In this document: piece after piece, positions 7,073 to 15,326 of the stretch
Layout of the letters: each line of letters begins with the position of its first letter
How positions within the stretch are numbered: position 1 is the stretch's first letter
IMG/VR virus record: IMGVR_UViG_3300033388_000404
Location: 1-32,467 of that record
Origin: a virus
Length of the DNA stretch: 32,467 bases
Strand: one strand, 5' to 3'
The notes under the pieces: generated by a model
What the model was told of the DNA's origin: nothing
Seen by the model: the letters and a program-made list of their open reading frames with translations, nothing else
Databases searched by the model: none
Translations under genes and position numbers: made by a program

Positions 7073-8119
7073 ATGATAGACTTAAATAATGCTAATACTG
7101 AAGACGTAGTATCCCGTGACCTTATCTTATCTAGAATAAGTGACGAGCAGATATTTAAGTATTACATTGGTGATTTTAAGTTAAACAAAGCTATGTGTAG
7201 CCCAATAAGGAAGGACTCAGTTCCTTCCTTTGGGTTATTCTATAGTACACATCATCAGAAGTTAATGTTTAAAGATCATGCAACCGGTGCATTCGGGGAT
7301 GCTTTCGACATAGTAAGACATATATTTAGTCTTACATTGTACGAAGCTTGTGTTAAGATTAATATTGATTTTAACCTTGGGTATAGATGCCCAGAAGGAA
7401 GAAAGGCTAAGTACGAGCCTGTCATTAAAGTAGCTAAACGTAATATTGATCTGCCTAACTCTAAACCGTTAGGAGTCAAGACACGTAAATGGAAACACTG
7501 TGATTATAACTATTGGACTGTAAAGTACGATGTTAACGAGAAACAATTAAAGTATTTTAATATACATCCCGTTGACAAAGTATTTTTAGGAAATGAAGTT
7601 ATATGGATTCATAGTGATTCTAACCCAATTTATGCTTATGTTTTTTATAAAGATGGTAAATACACTTACAAGTGCTATAGACCTCTAGAAAAAGATAAAA
7701 GGTATAAGTGGATAAGTAGTACTAATAGAACAGTACTACAAGGATGGGACCAGCTACCAACAACAGGAGATACTTTAATACTTACTAAATCATTAAAAGA
7801 TGTACTTGTATATAGAACTTTAGGGTTCTATGCACTAGCATGTCAGAATGAATTAGGAATGGTAAAGAATACAGTTATTGACGAGTTACGTAATCGCTTT
7901 AAAAGAATCGTTTTAAACAACGATTTTGATTATGCAGGTGTTACGGGAACAAACTTAATGCGAAAGGCTTATGAGCTGCCTTATTTCTTCTTACAAGACT
8001 TTAAAACAAGGTCGAACGGATTTAAAGATATATCCGACTTCAGGGAATGGCACTCCAAAGATGCCTCAATAAAATTAATTAATAATGAACTTAGAAAAAT
8101 ATGGAAATTCTTGTATTAG
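7073..8119 (+). CDS. DnaG-type primase with TOPRIM domain, no zinc ribbon
   Basis: The 348-aa protein has the primase N-terminal element CSPIRKDSVPSFGLFY (42-57) and GAFGDAFDIVRHI (72-84). A TOPRIM-like region follows: LILTKSLKDVL (235-245), NNDFDYAG (282-289) and KDISD (318-322). In textbook TOPRIM the first motif carries a catalytic Glu. Here that place reads TKSLKD, a variant I associate with Bacteroidota phage primases. No Cys/His zinc ribbon is present at the N terminus. I choose ATG 7073 rather than the in-frame ATG at 7016 because the earlier start would overlap the SSB gene by 56 bp and add no primase-like sequence. It would lay RNA primers for the DnaB-type helicase's fork. Confidence 0.82.
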   Translation: MIDLNNANTEDVVSRDLILSRISDEQIFKYYIGDFKLNKAMCSPIRKDSVPSFGLFYSTHHQKLMFKDHATGAFGDAFDIVRHIFSLTLYEACVKINIDFNLGYRCPEGRKAKYEPVIKVAKRNIDLPNSKPLGVKTRKWKHCDYNYWTVKYDVNEKQLKYFNIHPVDKVFLGNEVIWIHSDSNPIYAYVFYKDGKYTYKCYRPLEKDKRYKWISSTNRTVLQGWDQLPTTGDTLILTKSLKDVLVYRTLGFYALACQNELGMVKNTVIDELRNRFKRIVLNNDFDYAGVTGTNLMRKAYELPYFFLQDFKTRSNGFKDISDFREWHSKDASIKLINNELRKIWKFLY

Positions 8120-8442
8120 ATGCAGCGAGAAAACAAATAAATGTAGGAGATAAAGTTATAATAAATAGAGATGGACATCTTAGAACTTCATATGTGTTTA
8201 AAATAGATATAGACGGTAGACATTACTCTAAAGTATTATTATCTACTTTACCTGTTACTCAATATGGGCTTAAAAAAAATGATGGCAGATCTGAGTTACA
8301 TTATGTAAATAATATAAACACACCAGTATATCAGTCTCATCATAGAGACTGGGCTAATGAATATTATAAATATAAACCTGAATTAAAAACTAAAGAATAT
8401 TATTATACAAACACTTTAATAGTAATTAAAAATGAAATGTAA
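8101..8442 (+). CDS. Small beta-barrel-like hypothetical protein, 113 aa
   Basis: The ATG at 8101 overlaps the primase gene by 19 bp. The product has the INVGDKVIINRDG start (residues 14-26) typical of small SH3- or KOW-like barrels, followed by strands (YVFKIDIDGRHYSKVLL). The C-terminal half is Tyr-rich (about ten Tyr in the last 35 residues). No family is recognised. The next gene has a similar opening and overlaps it by 11 bp, so the two may be diverged copies. Confidence 0.6.
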   Translation: MEILVLDAARKQINVGDKVIINRDGHLRTSYVFKIDIDGRHYSKVLLSTLPVTQYGLKKNDGRSELHYVNNINTPVYQSHHRDWANEYYKYKPELKTKEYYYTNTLIVIKNEM

Positions 8443-8707
8443 AGACTCGGCAGGACAAGACTTAGTACCTGGAGATATAGTATGCTCTAGTGCATCAGGT
8501 AGTAAAAATGTACTTCTTTATATATATGTAGGTAAAAAACGAATGTATAAATGCATGCCTTTTCATACAACTATAAATAAACCTTTTTTTAGATATAAAG
8601 AAACAGTAGTAAAAGTAAATATAGAAGAGTTAAAAAAGTCTGATAAACAATACGTAATAAAGTTATTAAAATTAAGAGAAGAAAAATATGGCAATTCAAG
8701 ATATTGA
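8432..8707 (+). CDS. Small beta-barrel-like hypothetical protein, 91 aa
   Basis: Residues 8-32 (GQDLVPGDIVCSSASGS, then VLLYIYVGK) resemble the VGDKV opening of the preceding gene, suggesting a second small SH3-like barrel. The C terminus is a charged helix (IEELKKSDKQYVIKLLKLREEKYG). It overlaps the preceding gene by 11 bp and the rIIA-like gene by 20 bp, so it is part of a coupled series. No function can be assigned. Confidence 0.6.
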   Translation: MKCKDSAGQDLVPGDIVCSSASGSKNVLLYIYVGKKRMYKCMPFHTTINKPFFRYKETVVKVNIEELKKSDKQYVIKLLKLREEKYGNSRY

Positions 8708-10838
8708 AACATCACACGCAGGATCTAGTGCTACTGGATTTAAACGTGAGATAGATAAAGGTGCAATGGGGTTAGTATTAGATACTATTCAAATAACCCA
8801 GTACACTAAACCGGAAGAAAGTACGGTGCGAGAGTTGACTGCAAATGCAGTAGATTCTCAAAGAGAAAAAGAGATAGCTATCTCTATTCTTAAAGGAGAA
8901 AGTACTCCAGAAGATCATTATATCTCTAGAGATGGAGATAAATATAAAGACTCTAATTGGGATAGTTCTTATTATGATTTAAAGTATTTAAATACTGAAA
9001 AGGATAAAGTAGAGTTAGAGTATGTACAGAATGAAGGTACAGGGTACTGTGATCAGTTTATAGTAAGAGACCATGGTGTTGGTCTAGGTATGGATAGACT
9101 AGAGGGTTATTTCTCTATTGGTTATTCAACTAAGCGTAACTCTAAGGGATCTTTAGGTGCATTTGGTTTCGGTAATAAAGTAGCACTATCTACTAGATGT
9201 GATTTCTACACTATTACTACTGTTCATAATGGAAAGAAGTTTAAGTTTAACTGTTATTCTTATAAGATTGATTCTTTGATCGGTAAGTTTAGCGGGAACA
9301 ACATTAACAAATCTATTACATTTAAGAATGGCCAAGAGGTATTCTATGAAGAGACTGATGAAAAGAATTATTCTGAAGTAGTAGTTCCAACTAAGAGACA
9401 TCATAGAATGAAGTATGAACAGGCTGTACAAGCTCAGTTATTATACTTCTCTACTGTAAAGTTTACAGTTGTGCACGAAGATGGATACAGAAGAAGTATA
9501 CCTGTAGCAGCTGACATTCTACATAACTCAGACAGACTAATTATATCTGAAAATAACCAATTTAGTAAACCTCACATAGTTATTGTTAAATCTGAAAAAG
9601 GAGGAGACGGTACTGGTGTATGTTACGGATATATAGATTTCCAGGAGATGGAAATGGAACAGTTATGGGGTAATGTAGGTGTTAAATGTCCTATTAGATC
9701 TGTAATCAGAGATGAAGTTACAGGTAGAGAAACTGTTTTACAAGAAGGTGTAGAAGTAACTCCAAGTAGAGAGACGGTTATATGGTCTGAGCACACTAGA
9801 GCATTTATTAAGAATGCATTTACTGAAGCTGTAGAAGAAGCCACTTCTATGGTAGAAAGTAAGTTAAAAGAAGAAGACTTCTTAAGATGGGTACAGTCCT
9901 GTGCAAGTGTTATTAATGCTAGATCAGGAGGTGATAAAGTATTAACTCAGCTTAGTAAAGTAATAGATACTTCTGGAATTAAACCTAAATTTAAAGATAC
10001 AGGGATTAAATATACGTCTCCTGATATTATGTACAGAGGGTTTAAAGTTCGTATGAATAGAAGTATTTACAATAATGCTAAGAAAAAGTATGAAATACAA
10101 AGAGATCCTATACATTCTTGGTCTGATTTAAATGCAGATAGGGTATATGTGAAAACTACTCGTACTTCAGCTGTTAAAGATGCCTACATTCATACAATAG
10201 CAGGTAGTTTTGTTACTATAGAGCCTATGACAGATGAAGAAATTCATAAAAGATATAGAGAGAATGATACTATATCTGCTAATCTTTCTGACGGTCTATT
10301 TGACAAGCTTATGAATAGTAAAGATACTCTTTGGGACCTTACTATATCTTCTAAGGACGTTAAAACTTATGAAGATATAGAAGTACCAGAAGACTTTAAT
10401 ACTACTTACGAAGAAAAAGAAGAAGAGGCAGCTGTTAAAACTATGAGTGCTGCAGAAAGACGTAAGTTAGAAGCTAAGATTCCTATATATGGTCTTTATA
10501 ATAAAGATGTAGGTTATAGCCAAGGTCCAGATGTAAAGCACTTTGTATGGTCTCAGAAAGACACTAAAATAGTAGATGTTCAAGAAGATTATGCTTTAAT
10601 ATACTACGGTACAGCAGAAGACGATAAGATGCTACATTTAGTTGGATTTTTACTTAGTAATCAACTAGATAATAGATATGATAGTAATATGATCAATGAT
10701 AGAAATAACCACCAATACTTTAATGACGATTTTAAAATAATAAAAATTAGTAAACAAAATGAAAAATACATCAAGCAGTGCAAAAATGCCATCCATGTTA
10801 AAGATTTCTTCCAAAAAACTACAAGTGTCGATGAGTAG
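8688..10838 (+). CDS. rIIA-like GHKL ATPase
   Basis: The 716-aa protein opens with a GHKL (Hsp90, gyrase, histidine kinase) ATP-binding fold: N-box ESTVRELTANAVDSQ (44-58), G1 box VRDHGVGLG (126-134) and G2 box GSLGAFGFG (154-162). The segment before the G2 box, FSIGYSTKRNS, and the overall size match T4 rIIA (about 725 aa). rIIA with rIIB protects a phage against exclusion systems, and rIIA has membrane-associated effects; the molecular mechanism is not settled. An rIIB-like gene lies one gene downstream. The C-terminal 350 residues show no motif I recognise. Ends in TAG 10836-10838, overlapped by the next ATG. Confidence 0.78.
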   Translation: MAIQDIETSHAGSSATGFKREIDKGAMGLVLDTIQITQYTKPEESTVRELTANAVDSQREKEIAISILKGESTPEDHYISRDGDKYKDSNWDSSYYDLKYLNTEKDKVELEYVQNEGTGYCDQFIVRDHGVGLGMDRLEGYFSIGYSTKRNSKGSLGAFGFGNKVALSTRCDFYTITTVHNGKKFKFNCYSYKIDSLIGKFSGNNINKSITFKNGQEVFYEETDEKNYSEVVVPTKRHHRMKYEQAVQAQLLYFSTVKFTVVHEDGYRRSIPVAADILHNSDRLIISENNQFSKPHIVIVKSEKGGDGTGVCYGYIDFQEMEMEQLWGNVGVKCPIRSVIRDEVTGRETVLQEGVEVTPSRETVIWSEHTRAFIKNAFTEAVEEATSMVESKLKEEDFLRWVQSCASVINARSGGDKVLTQLSKVIDTSGIKPKFKDTGIKYTSPDIMYRGFKVRMNRSIYNNAKKKYEIQRDPIHSWSDLNADRVYVKTTRTSAVKDAYIHTIAGSFVTIEPMTDEEIHKRYRENDTISANLSDGLFDKLMNSKDTLWDLTISSKDVKTYEDIEVPEDFNTTYEEKEEEAAVKTMSAAERRKLEAKIPIYGLYNKDVGYSQGPDVKHFVWSQKDTKIVDVQEDYALIYYGTAEDDKMLHLVGFLLSNQLDNRYDSNMINDRNNHQYFNDDFKIIKISKQNEKYIKQCKNAIHVKDFFQKTTSVDE

Positions 10839-11385
10839 TTATTTAGTACAATGGAATACAGCAAGGCTTATAAATAAAGAGTTACCTGATTTAAAGTTTT
10901 TTAATGGATATGAAAATATACATAAAGATTTATATGATGTGTATAAAAGCCTTGTAAAGTATGCAGGTAATTATTCTGATATAAGACAATTAGTAGGTAA
11001 TGCTTATGGAGTAGAAAAAGATATATATGAAGACTGGATAAAATACCTAGATAAGACTTTAGAATTCCAGAAGTTTGTATCAGAAAAGGACGATAATACG
11101 GATCCAAAAGAGATAGCAGATAGAGCTAAACAAGTGTTCGATAATAAGGACGTTGCAGAAGCTTATTCAGCTGATTTACATATACTTAAGCAGTTAGATT
11201 TGCTAGTAGAATATTCGGAATCCGTTAAAAATTTGTTTAACTTTATAAAGCCTTTAGCCTCTAAAGAGCAATGGTGTGTAAAATCAGAAGATAGAGATTT
11301 ATACGAGCCTGAAATAAGACAAGTATTAGAAACTAAAGGATTAGATACCTTTACAGTACCAGAAGAATTATTAATTAACCAATAA
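10831..11385 (+). CDS. Hypothetical protein, 184 aa, between rIIA-like and rIIB-like genes
   Basis: I choose ATG 10831, overlapping the rIIA-like stop by eight bases. An in-frame start at 10759 would overlap by 80 bp and adds only a basic Ser/Lys leader. The protein is helical and acidic (DKTLEFQKFVSEKDDN, KEIADRAKQVFDNKDVAEAY) and has no membrane segment or motif I recognise. Position between the two rII-like genes hints at a partner in the same process, which is an inference from order only. Confidence 0.6.
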   Translation: MSSYLVQWNTARLINKELPDLKFFNGYENIHKDLYDVYKSLVKYAGNYSDIRQLVGNAYGVEKDIYEDWIKYLDKTLEFQKFVSEKDDNTDPKEIADRAKQVFDNKDVAEAYSADLHILKQLDLLVEYSESVKNLFNFIKPLASKEQWCVKSEDRDLYEPEIRQVLETKGLDTFTVPEELLINQ

Positions 11386-11409
11386 AAATAAAAATAAAAA
11401 TTTAAGACT
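11386..11409 (+). promoter_or_regulatory. A-rich leader of the rIIB-like gene
   Basis: The 24-bp gap consists of repeated AAAAT units followed by TTTAAGACT and the ATG. It has no Shine-Dalgarno sequence. The gene it serves is one of few here that does not overlap its upstream neighbour. Confidence 0.35.
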
Positions 11410-12582
11410 ATGATTACAATTAACTTAATGGGAGACTCAATTAACGGATCAGCTAACAACGAACAATTCGGTATTCCTTTTGACCAAGAGAAGTACGATG
11501 CAATGTTAGAGCTTCAAGAAGCAAGTAATAACGCAGCTACTCCTGCTGAATACCAAGAAATCGTTGCAGAGTTTCAAAAGTTACTAGTAGTAGACTATAA
11601 AAAAACAATAGAAAGTATTTGTCCTGAGATACACGTAAATAAAGCTACTGGAAAGCATTATTTAAAAGTAAAAGATAGAGTATCTTCAGTTGCAATGCCA
11701 GAAGCTTTAATAGATAGAATTAAAGACTCTATGGATAAAAAGATTGACTTTACTCCATTAATTAAACTATGGACTAGATGGTTAAGAAATCCTGTATTAA
11801 GGAGAAAGACAGCTGCTGGAACAGGAGAAAGATTTTCAGAAAAGATGTTTAATTATATTAATACTGACTTTACTAATTATGATTTAGTAGATAAATTAAT
11901 ATCTGAAAATGGATTAAGTAGAGATGTAGCTATTGAAAGAGCTACTACTAAGCAAGTAGGAATTACTGTAGAGGGATTACTTAGAACATTTAAAGTCTCT
12001 AGAGAATTACACCATAAATATGCATTAAACGATGACGGAGAAAAGATTCAAGTTCCAAGAAGAGGAGCTCAGTCTATTGACCCTGATACAGGTTTAATTA
12101 CTTATGAAGAGTTAGCTAACGAAGATAGATTATTCGAGCCTGCTGTTCAACGTAACAGCGGAGATGCATTCTACTGTGGAGATGTTAAAGGTCACTTTAT
12201 TAAAGTAGGTAAGTCTCATAGATTAGAATCTTGGAATCAAGTAAATACTAATGATGAAGTATCTTGTGTTAAAGGCCTTCACTGTGGTGGATTAGATTAC
12301 ATTAGAGGATACCAATATGAAGAGACTGAAACTCATAATGTACTAGTAGATCCAATGAATATTGGAGCTGTTCCTTGTGATGAATCAGGAGCTATTAGAG
12401 TATTAGAATACTTTGTATTAGATGCTTTTAGTGGTGTTAACGGTTCTATTTATCATTCTTCTACTTACGCATCTCAATCTGATGAAAAGTGGGAAAAGGA
12501 TAGAGAAGAAGTATTAAAGAACTTTGGAGAATTTAGAGCGGAAGTACAAGATCTACAAGAAGAAATAAATTCTTATGAGTAA
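11410..12582 (+). CDS. rIIB-like protein
   Basis: The 390-aa protein has the C-terminal signature I associate with rIIB-type phage proteins: GLHCGGLDYIRGY (289-301) followed by strands leading to VDPMNIGAVP (313-322) and IRVLEYFVLDAF. A middle region, FTPLIKLWTRWLRNP (114-128), matches the usual 'f..Li..w..NP' segment before a helix-turn-helix. T4 rIIB is about 310 aa, so this version carries an N-terminal extension of about 80-100 residues. It follows the rIIA-like gene by one ORF. The last eight bases overlap the RusA-like gene. Confidence is moderate because the family call rests on short motifs and context. Confidence 0.6.
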   Translation: MITINLMGDSINGSANNEQFGIPFDQEKYDAMLELQEASNNAATPAEYQEIVAEFQKLLVVDYKKTIESICPEIHVNKATGKHYLKVKDRVSSVAMPEALIDRIKDSMDKKIDFTPLIKLWTRWLRNPVLRRKTAAGTGERFSEKMFNYINTDFTNYDLVDKLISENGLSRDVAIERATTKQVGITVEGLLRTFKVSRELHHKYALNDDGEKIQVPRRGAQSIDPDTGLITYEELANEDRLFEPAVQRNSGDAFYCGDVKGHFIKVGKSHRLESWNQVNTNDEVSCVKGLHCGGLDYIRGYQYEETETHNVLVDPMNIGAVPCDESGAIRVLEYFVLDAFSGVNGSIYHSSTYASQSDEKWEKDREEVLKNFGEFRAEVQDLQEEINSYE

Positions 12583-13087
12583 AAAAGCTTCTAAAGAAGT
12601 AATCAGAATTACAATTCCAGAATTTATCACTCATGTGAATAAATCTAAAACTAAATACGTAAAGATAAACGGACAAAACATATATAACGGTAATCTTAAC
12701 CCGTTTACCCGTGCTAAAATGGTAAAACAAATGCACGATTATGTTAAATCTTTTATCAACGAGGAACTACAAGGGCGGGATTTATCTCGCCTTTATCCTT
12801 TATCTATATGCCTAGAAGTACACACTCCTATTAATCATGGGAATATTAGACTACTTAAGTCTGGTATTAGCTGGAAACCCCCAAAAGAGGACTTTGTGGC
12901 TACTTGGGATGCAGATAATTTATGGATTTGGGGAAAAATCTTCAATGATACCTTAACTGAGTTAGGGTACATTGATGATGATTCTGTAAGCTTCGTTACT
13001 GACTCGGGAAGAGTAAAATTTAGAGCAGTTGATGAATATAAAGATCGAAAGCTCGTGTTTGTAATACAACAAGATGATCAATTATGA
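12575..13087 (+). CDS. RusA-like Holliday junction resolvase
   Basis: The 170-aa protein has the RusA active-site pattern: WDADNLWIWGKIFNDTL (111-127) followed by GYIDDDSV (131-138). The acidic residues D112, D114, D125 and those at 134-136, with K121, correspond to the metal-binding carboxylates and lysine of RusA endonucleases, which cut four-way DNA junctions as dimers. RusA itself is about 120 aa. Here about 40 extra N-terminal residues include a basic Lys/Asn stretch. It overlaps the PD-(D/E)XK nuclease gene by four bases (ATGA), so the two are probably co-translated and act on recombination intermediates before packaging. Confidence 0.82.
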   Translation: MSKKASKEVIRITIPEFITHVNKSKTKYVKINGQNIYNGNLNPFTRAKMVKQMHDYVKSFINEELQGRDLSRLYPLSICLEVHTPINHGNIRLLKSGISWKPPKEDFVATWDADNLWIWGKIFNDTLTELGYIDDDSVSFVTDSGRVKFRAVDEYKDRKLVFVIQQDDQL

Positions 13088-14079
13088 CCATAAAAGAAAG
13101 ATATGAAACAGAAACAGTAAGCCATAGTGGACTTATGGCTCTAAGTAAAAGTCCAGTTACGTACAGAAAGTACAAAGAAAAAGAAGATGATACTTCTAAC
13201 AAAGGTATGAACTTAGGTTCAGCTATCCATTGTGATATCCTGGAACCAGAAGAGTTTAGCAATAGATATTTAGTATCTAAATATGAAATCCCTTCAGGTA
13301 AGAATGCAATTTTTGTAGAACAGTTATTTAAATTAAGAAATTCCGGAGATGATACAGTGTCGGAAGCAGCTATACAAAGTGCATTTGAAGCATCAGGCCT
13401 TAAAGGGACTGCAGAAAAAGCATGGGAAAGCTATCAAGGGGTAACAGATTCTGCAAAGAAGCTACAGAACTATTGGAACTATTTATTAGAAAGTGAAGGT
13501 AAGTTTAAATTATCTCCTTCAGATGCAGATATTATTTCTGCATGTAAACAGTCTATAAATAACCATAAGTTTGCTACTGCATTAATTAACGGATATCATT
13601 TCCAAGATGTATATTCAGAGTTGGATATAGTATGGAAACATTCTAACTATGACTTTAAAATGAGATCTATTATAGATAGGCTTATAATAGATGAAGAAAA
13701 TAAATTTGTATATGTAATAGATTTAAAAACTACTGCAAAAAACGTACATGATTTTCTTAAAGCTTATGAAATGTATGGGTACTATAGACAGTTGCCTTTA
13801 TACGCATTAGCTGCGGAGCATTATTGCATAGAGAAAGGTATTGAGCTAGATGCTGATTGGATATTCCAATCTTACATAGTAGCAGTACAAACTACAGGTA
13901 ATCATGAGTGTGCTGTATTTACACCTTCTCAAGGAGATGTGATTAAAGGGATTAAGGATAACCATGAAGCTATGGAAAGAATGAAATGGCATTTTGATAA
14001 CGATAAGTGGGAATTTCCTAGAGAGTATTACGAAGGAGACGGAGTTATAACCTTAAAGATTGATGAAGATAGCGTATAA
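13084..14079 (+). CDS. PD-(D/E)XK exonuclease (RecB/RecE-like)
   Basis: The 331-aa protein has the RecB-type nuclease core: LGSAIHCDILEPEEF (44-58) with the characteristic GxxxH, E179 in YSELDIVW, D198 in IIDRLI, and VIDLKTTAK (211-219) with the D-x-K catalytic pair at 213-215, then the RQLPLYALA helix (235-243) matching the Q-x-x-x-Y motif. Such phage nucleases degrade or resect double-stranded DNA ends for annealing-type recombination. That fits the Sak4-like ATPase and SSB encoded upstream. The gene overlaps the resolvase gene and the next ORF. Confidence 0.85.
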   Translation: MTIKERYETETVSHSGLMALSKSPVTYRKYKEKEDDTSNKGMNLGSAIHCDILEPEEFSNRYLVSKYEIPSGKNAIFVEQLFKLRNSGDDTVSEAAIQSAFEASGLKGTAEKAWESYQGVTDSAKKLQNYWNYLLESEGKFKLSPSDADIISACKQSINNHKFATALINGYHFQDVYSELDIVWKHSNYDFKMRSIIDRLIIDEENKFVYVIDLKTTAKNVHDFLKAYEMYGYYRQLPLYALAAEHYCIEKGIELDADWIFQSYIVAVQTTGNHECAVFTPSQGDVIKGIKDNHEAMERMKWHFDNDKWEFPREYYEGDGVITLKIDEDSV

Positions 14080-14608
14080 TATAACAACTATATTTGCTTT
14101 ACCTTTACTAGGATGGCAAAGAAAGATGTTAGAGCCTTATCTTGTTAATGCTTATATCAAACATGAAGGTGTAGAGCATTTTCAAGAAAATCATGTATTC
14201 ATATTACTGAAAGAAAGCACAGATAAAAAGTATAAGAAAGTAGAAGACACTCTTATAGAAAATAAAAACCATGTGAGTCAGTACTATGTAGACAATGATA
14301 ATGAGTATGTTATGCATGTATTTAAATGTCCTGATGTAATGTTACCGGATTATAAGTTATTTTATAAAGGTAAATATTCCAGGATGAGTAATAGAGCTAA
14401 GGATCTGGTACGAGCCAGTTCTGAAGTAGGAGGTATAACAAGTAAAGTACTAACTCGATCAAAAGAGTTAGCAAAGATTCAAGAAAGGAAGATTGGACAA
14501 GAGCTAAGTGAAGAAGAAGAAGTGTGGTCCAGTATTCACGATAAGAATAACATAATTAAAGAAATATTTACGGACGCAGTGTTTAAACAAATAGAAGCTG
14601 CAAATTAA
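14063..14608 (+). CDS. Hypothetical protein, 181 aa, downstream of the nuclease
   Basis: I choose ATG 14063, with a TTG one codon earlier as an alternative. It overlaps the nuclease gene by 17 bp. The N terminus is hydrophobic (ITTIFALPLLGWQ) but too short and polar on its flanks to call a signal peptide. The middle is beta-rich (YVDNDNEYVMHVFKC) and the last 70 residues are helical and charged (NRAKDLVRASSEVGG, SKELAKIQERKI, SEEEEVWSSIHDK). No family is recognised. Coupling to the nuclease suggests a DNA-processing role, which is inference. Confidence 0.6.
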   Translation: MKIAYNITTIFALPLLGWQRKMLEPYLVNAYIKHEGVEHFQENHVFILLKESTDKKYKKVEDTLIENKNHVSQYYVDNDNEYVMHVFKCPDVMLPDYKLFYKGKYSRMSNRAKDLVRASSEVGGITSKVLTRSKELAKIQERKIGQELSEEEEVWSSIHDKNNIIKEIFTDAVFKQIEAAN

Positions 14609-14619
14609 TTTTAAAAAAG

Positions 14620-14991
14620 ATGATTAACATTAACAACATTGAATTAGGAACAACAATTACAAAAACTACAGAATTCACTGTAATTAAAAAGAACAAGAAA
14701 AGCGTTGTAATTAAAGACTCTAAGGGAGAGACTACAGTAGTAAGAGATAGAGATTACTCTAAGTATGGAATGAGTACTCAAACAGAACAGGCTCCTGTAG
14801 CTAAAAAGACGACTTCTAAGACGACTTCTACTAAATCTCCTAAGTCTTTACCAAGTTTAAGAGGAAGATACCCTAAATGGGCTAATTCTAACCCTAAGAA
14901 AGAGTTTGTAAGATCTGCAAGAGCTGCAGGAAATCCTACTACTGAAACAGCTTACGCAGAGTATAAGACTTTTTTAAAAACTAACAAATAA
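14620..14991 (+). CDS. Hypothetical basic protein with a Lys/Thr/Ser linker, 123 aa
   Basis: Residues 1-48 look like a small beta barrel (ITKTTEFTVIKKNKKSVVIKD). A Lys/Thr/Ser-rich linker follows (KKTTSKTTSTKSPKS, about 62-76), containing a 12-bp tandem duplication. A basic C-terminal helical part ends the protein (RGRYPKWANSNPKKEF). The barrel-linker-basic tail architecture is common in nucleic-acid-binding proteins, but no family is recognised. It is the last gene before a clear terminator hairpin. Confidence 0.6.
   Translation: MININNIELGTTITKTTEFTVIKKNKKSVVIKDSKGETTVVRDRDYSKYGMSTQTEQAPVAKKTTSKTTSTKSPKSLPSLRGRYPKWANSNPKKEFVRSARAAGNPTTETAYAEYKTFLKTNK
14806..14829 (+). repeat. Two tandem in-frame copies of a 12-bp unit
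   Basis: Bases 14806-14817 and 14818-14829 are identical (AAGACGACTTCT) and encode KTTS twice in the linker of the preceding basic protein. It looks like a recent slip-strand duplication. Confidence 0.75.
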
Positions 14992-14997
14992 TCTAAC

Positions 14998-15022
14998 AGG
15001 GGAGTTAATAGCTCCCCTTTAA
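14998..15022 (+). terminator. Rho-independent terminator
   Basis: AGGGGAG (14998-15004) pairs perfectly with CTCCCCT (15012-15018) across a seven-base loop. The following sequence is TT, then AATTTTAATT. GC-rich relative to the surroundings. It separates the recombination genes from the small-ORF cluster and begins seven bases after the preceding stop codon. Confidence 0.75.
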
Positions 15023-15031
15023 TTTTAATTA

Positions 15032-15316
15032 ATGGAGAAATCAACATTAGAAGCAGATTTTATAGAAGAGCTTACAGACTCTAGAAAACCATGTGAGTGT
15101 GGAGTAGAAGATTGTGAAGGTATTATATACTATAAACAAGGAACTAAAGTTAGATACAGAATAGACTTTGATCCTAAAGATGAGTATGAATCTAACGTTT
15201 ACATTTCAATGGTAGATGAAAATGGAGATAAACTAGAAGAAGGAGCGGTGGCATTCAACGGTAGATGTAGAAATAATATGGACTTTGCTAAAGTCTTATC
15301 AATGGTAATAATTTAA
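15032..15316 (+). CDS. Small protein with a possible zinc knuckle, 94 aa
   Basis: The first gene after the terminator. It has a compact Cys cluster, C21-E-C23-(5)-C28 region, reading KPCECGVEDCEG, which could bind metal with one further Cys at the end (GRC). The rest is a beta-rich acidic domain (KVRYRIDFDPKDEYE, VYISMVDENGDKLEEG). No family is recognised. Confidence 0.55.
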   Translation: MEKSTLEADFIEELTDSRKPCECGVEDCEGIIYYKQGTKVRYRIDFDPKDEYESNVYISMVDENGDKLEEGAVAFNGRCRNNMDFAKVLSMVII

Positions 15317-15326
15317 TAAAAACAAC

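Noticed and set aside
10759-10830. Upstream start for the 184-aa gene
   Set aside because: Would overlap the rIIA-like gene by 80 bp; the ATG at 10831 gives the short overlap typical of this block.
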